A stretch of DNA of 8,031 nucleotides from Actinomycetes bacterium (GTDB taxonomy: Bacteria; Actinomycetota; Acidimicrobiia; Acidimicrobiales; RAAP-2). The notes under the pieces are model-generated. The model did no database searches. It was not told where the DNA came from and saw only the letters and a program-made list of their open reading frames with translations. The stretch covers positions 1 to 8,031 of the forward strand of contig JAJYWG010000091.1 of NCBI GenBank assembly GCA_021791615.1, given 5' to 3'. The number at the start of each line of letters is the position of its first letter. Positions within the stretch are counted from its first letter, which is position 1. Position numbers and translations under genes: made by a program. Positions 6,370 through 8,031 of the stretch are shown here, piece by piece.

Positions 6370-7187
6370 CCCAATCGGATGTCACGAGCCCCTACGAGGC
6401 CCTGAAGGCCGATCTCGGCTACCTGGGCCTGGGCAGGGCGACGGAGTGTTTCGCCGTGCTGGCCGAGGAGGCCAAGGCGGGCGAGTGGAGCCATGTCTCC
6501 TACCTGGCCCGGGTGATGGCCGAACAGGTGGCGGCCACCACTAACCGACGCCTGGCTGCCAGGCTGAGACAAGCCCGGTTCCCCTACCGGCGGAGCATCG
6601 AGGAGTTCGACTTCGAGTTCCAGCCGAGCGTCGACGCCAAGCTCGTCTCGGACCTGGCCAGCCTGCGCTTCATCCCCGAGGGACGCTCGGTCGCCTTCTT
6701 GGGCCAGCCTGGCTGCGGGAAGACGCACCTGGCGGTCGCGTTGGCCACCTTGGCGGTCGAAGCCGGCTATCGCAGCTACTTCACCACCGCCGATGACATG
6801 GTGGTGGCCCTGGGCAGGGCCAGGGCCGAGGGCACCTGGGCGTCCAAGCTGCGCTCCTACACCTCGCCCACGGTGCTGGTGATCGACGACGTAGCCCTGC
6901 TCCCGATGGCCCGGGACGCAGCGGCCAGCTTCTTTCAGGTCATCAACCACCGCTATGAGAAGAACCTGCCCACGCTGGTCACGACCAACCGAGGTCTGCC
7001 GGCATGGGGGCCGGCCTTCGGAGACGAGGTCGTCGCCGGGGCCATCCTCGACCGGATCATCCACCGGGCGGTGGTGTTCAACATCACCGGCGCCTCGTGG
7101 CGGATGCGTGAGCACCAAGCCCTCGCCGAGGCCGCCCGCCAGGTGCGAACCGACCCGATCCCGACCGGTGGCAGCCATGCCCCCTGA
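6366..7187 (+). CDS. istB: IS21-family transposition helper ATPase IstB
   Basis: This 273-residue AAA+ ATPase, related to DnaA/DnaC, assembles on DNA, selects the target and activates IstA. The N-terminal IstB domain is followed by Walker A GQPGCGKT (113-120), Walker B LVIDDVALLP (171-180, with Asp-Asp where many relatives have Asp-Glu), sensor 1 LVTTNRGL (204-211), an arginine-rich DRIIHRAV (229-236) and GASWRMRE (242-249). The length is close to the usual 250-270. The start is a GTG overlapping the istA stop by 4 nt, with GGGAG 6 nt upstream, so translation is probably coupled to istA. All ATPase motifs are present and the gene looks intact. Confidence 0.95.
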   Translation: MTQSDVTSPYEALKADLGYLGLGRATECFAVLAEEAKAGEWSHVSYLARVMAEQVAATTNRRLAARLRQARFPYRRSIEEFDFEFQPSVDAKLVSDLASLRFIPEGRSVAFLGQPGCGKTHLAVALATLAVEAGYRSYFTTADDMVVALGRARAEGTWASKLRSYTSPTVLVIDDVALLPMARDAAASFFQVINHRYEKNLPTLVTTNRGLPAWGPAFGDEVVAGAILDRIIHRAVVFNITGASWRMREHQALAEAARQVRTDPIPTGGSHAP

Positions 7188-7236
7188 GTCGGTCATGAGC
7201 GGCCCGCTGCGACGGTCGGCCCGACCCGTGACAACG

Positions 7237-7257
7237 ACAACTGCAGTTGACAGTTGT
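7237..7257. promoter_or_regulatory. operator-like inverted repeat upstream of the cargo gene
   Basis: ACAACTG (7237-7243) and CAGTTGT (7251-7257) are perfect inverted repeats separated by CAGTTGA, which also makes CAACTGCAGTTG a perfect 12-bp palindrome and CAGTTGA-CAGTTGT a tandem heptad. TTGACA (7247-7252), a perfect -35 hexamer, lies within it, but no -10 element is seen at the right distance. The stretch is less GC-rich than its surroundings. It is the best regulatory candidate between istB and the gene at 7307, perhaps bound by that gene's own helix-turn-helix. Confidence 0.45.
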
Positions 7258-7295
7258 TCGAGTCATCGAGCCGGTCACCGCCCCGCCGGCCGATC

Positions 7296-7301
7296 AGGAG
7301 G
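7296..7301 (+). promoter_or_regulatory. strong ribosome binding site setting the cargo gene start
   Basis: AGGAGG lies 5 nt before ATG 7307 and decides this start over the upstream in-frame TTG at 7247. Confidence 0.85.
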
Positions 7302-7306
7302 TCGCC

Positions 7307-7753
7307 ATGGGTGAAGCCAAGGCCCTCGCGTCAGTGCGCCACAACCGCCGTGGGCCGGCCCCACCCACCCCCCAGCGGGGATGGCCCGATCTGGTCGATC
7401 TCGGACTGGCCGAAGCTTGCCACTACGCCGACAAGGCCGAGATGCGACCCTCCTGCCGGCATCTGGCGGTGGTGATCTACTCCGATCCGCCGCTGCGCTT
7501 CGCCCTGTGCGAGGACTGCGACCGCAGACGCTCGGCGCTCGGCAAAGGTGCCCGCCCTCGCCGCTTGCCCACCCCAGCCTCGCTGGTGGCCCTCATCGAA
7601 GCCAGGGACGCCCTGGTCGCCGCCGAGGAGGCTCTCGATGCCACCGTCGAGACAGCACGACAGGCCGGTCAGCCCTGGTCGGCCATCGCTTCGGTGCTCG
7701 GGATGACCAAGCAGGCAGCCCATCAGCGCTTCAGGTCCCCGGCTGGCCCATGA
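7307..7753 (+). CDS. IS-borne cargo protein: possible zinc motif plus C-terminal helix-turn-helix, function unknown
   Basis: The 148-residue product lies between istB and the right end of the element, in the same direction. I do not recognise a named family. Visible parts are a Pro/Arg-rich start; a central block with C50-R-H52 and C68-E-D-C71 about 15 residues apart, which could bind zinc; a charged Ala-rich helix at about 96-118 (EARDALVAAEEALDATVETA); and a C-terminal helix-turn-helix, GQPWSAIASVLGMTKQAAHQ then RF (121-142). That last motif is widespread in actinobacterial regulators and resembles a sigma-factor region-4 helix-turn-helix. The start follows a strong AGGAGG. The GC-rich codon use is like istA and istB, so it seems an established part of the element. 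It might regulate transposition or be a domesticated host regulator; this is inference. Confidence 0.75.
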   Translation: MGEAKALASVRHNRRGPAPPTPQRGWPDLVDLGLAEACHYADKAEMRPSCRHLAVVIYSDPPLRFALCEDCDRRRSALGKGARPRRLPTPASLVALIEARDALVAAEEALDATVETARQAGQPWSAIASVLGMTKQAAHQRFRSPAGP

Positions 7754-7906
7754 CCCGAGACCTCGGCTCTGATCCATTCGCGCTGCGCGATCCCCCCAAC
7801 CTGATCGCCTCCACCGTCAACCCCACCTGCCGAGCCCCACCCCTCTCACGGTCCCGCCAGCCGAGCCCGACAGTCCCAAACCCGCAACCCACCGGTGTTG
7901 CTATCC

Positions 7907-7920
7907 TCCTCCCCGGAGGA
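7907..7920. other. small palindrome near the IS right end
   Basis: TCCTCC-CC-GGAGGA can fold into a short stem between the cargo gene and the right-end repeats. No T-run follows. The remaining bases of 7754-7937 hold no convincing gene; they are C- and Pro-codon-rich non-coding DNA leading to the terminal repeats. Confidence 0.3.
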
Positions 7921-7937
7921 CGTCCGGTCCCGCCAAC

Positions 7938-8000
7938 CGCGACTTTCGTTGATCGTACGACGCGAGTTTCGGTGATCACAGAACGCGAGTTTCAGTGATC
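7938..8000 (-). repeat. right-end IS repeats (three 17-nt units, exact 23-bp period)
   Basis: The units are CGCGACTTTCGTTGATC (7938-7954), CGCGAGTTTCGGTGATC (7961-7977) and CGCGAGTTTCAGTGATC (7984-8000), starting exactly 23 bp apart. They are inverted relative to the left-end units, and the innermost is the perfect reverse complement of 4899-4915. The spacing of about two helical turns suits a row of transposase molecules on one face of the DNA. Confidence 0.88.
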
Positions 8001-8031
8001 TCTAACACGTGCGTGCCACCACTAGGGGCCA

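Larger units (their letters stand above)
4868..8007 (+). mobile_element. IS21-family insertion sequence with a third gene
   Basis: The element contains istA and istB in the overlapping arrangement typical of IS21, plus an extra gene (7307-7753). The proposed ends are TGTTGAGC at 4868 and its inverted counterpart CTCTAACA ending at 8007, in keeping with the TG...CA ends of the family. Just inside are 17-nt repeats, two on the left and three inverted on the right, which are probable transposase-binding sites. The innermost pair is a perfect inverted repeat. The left terminus interrupts a DUF222 gene. No target duplication is evident (gagtcc before, cgtgcg after), so the exact right boundary is less certain; 7980 (GGTGATCACA) is an alternative end if the outermost right repeat is extra. 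Confidence 0.8.

Noticed and set aside
7247..7306. Extending the cargo gene to a TTG start at 7247
   Set aside because: The TTG lies within the palindromic site, and ATG 7307 has a strong AGGAGG at ideal spacing.
7750..7998. An 82-codon frame overlapping the cargo gene stop by ATGA
   Set aside because: It is Pro-rich, has no good ribosome site, and its last third is simply the translated right-end IS repeats. It is probably not a gene.
7938..8000. The regular repeats at the right end as a CRISPR array
   Set aside because: There are only three 17-nt units with 6-nt gaps, matched by inverted copies at the other end of the IS. They are transposon end repeats.

Overview
The window is very GC-rich and its codons end mostly in G or C. 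It carries a CsoR-type copper repressor, a Gram-positive-type LexA (SOS) box and the start of a DUF222/13E12-type HNH endonuclease gene. Together these point to an actinobacterium; nothing seen fixes a lower rank.

Layout. (1) 60-860, + strand: a complete-looking tryptophan 2,3-dioxygenase, the first step of the kynurenine route of tryptophan breakdown; its frame is open to the window edge, so its start is uncertain. (2) 861-1205: a gap with no convincing gene. It holds a 14-bp palindrome just after the dioxygenase stop, a CsoR-like operator sequence (901-916) and a short open stretch without a start codon. (3) 1206-4377, - strand: a copper operon in the order csoR, copA, copZ. A single promoter with an overlapping TACCC-N5-GGGTA operator lies just upstream of csoR. 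CsoR should repress the operon until Cu(I) binds; CopZ would carry Cu(I) in the cytoplasm and CopA, a P1B-1 ATPase, would pump it out. CopA has two unusual low-complexity stretches in its nucleotide-binding part. (4) 4378-4708: a divergent control region with a 15-nt tandem duplication, strong GC-rich palindromes, and a -10 element abutting a perfect SOS box. (5) 4709-4873, + strand: the first 54 codons of a DUF222 protein, cut off by an insertion sequence whose terminal bases supply the stop codon.

(6) 4868 to about 8007: an IS21-family element with istA (DDE transposase), istB (AAA+ helper ATPase, overlapping istA by 4 nt) and a third, unexpected gene (7307-7753) with a possible zinc-binding motif and a C-terminal helix-turn-helix. 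The ends carry 17-nt repeats at an exact 23-bp period: two on the left and three, inverted, on the right. No target duplication is visible and the rest of the DUF222 gene does not resume in the 24 bases left after the element, so this junction may have been rearranged.

The most noteworthy points are the cargo gene and its palindromic upstream site inside an IS21 element, the SOS-controlled endonuclease gene broken by that element, and a possible second CsoR site outside the copper operon. I found no wholly new system; the cargo gene is the closest candidate.
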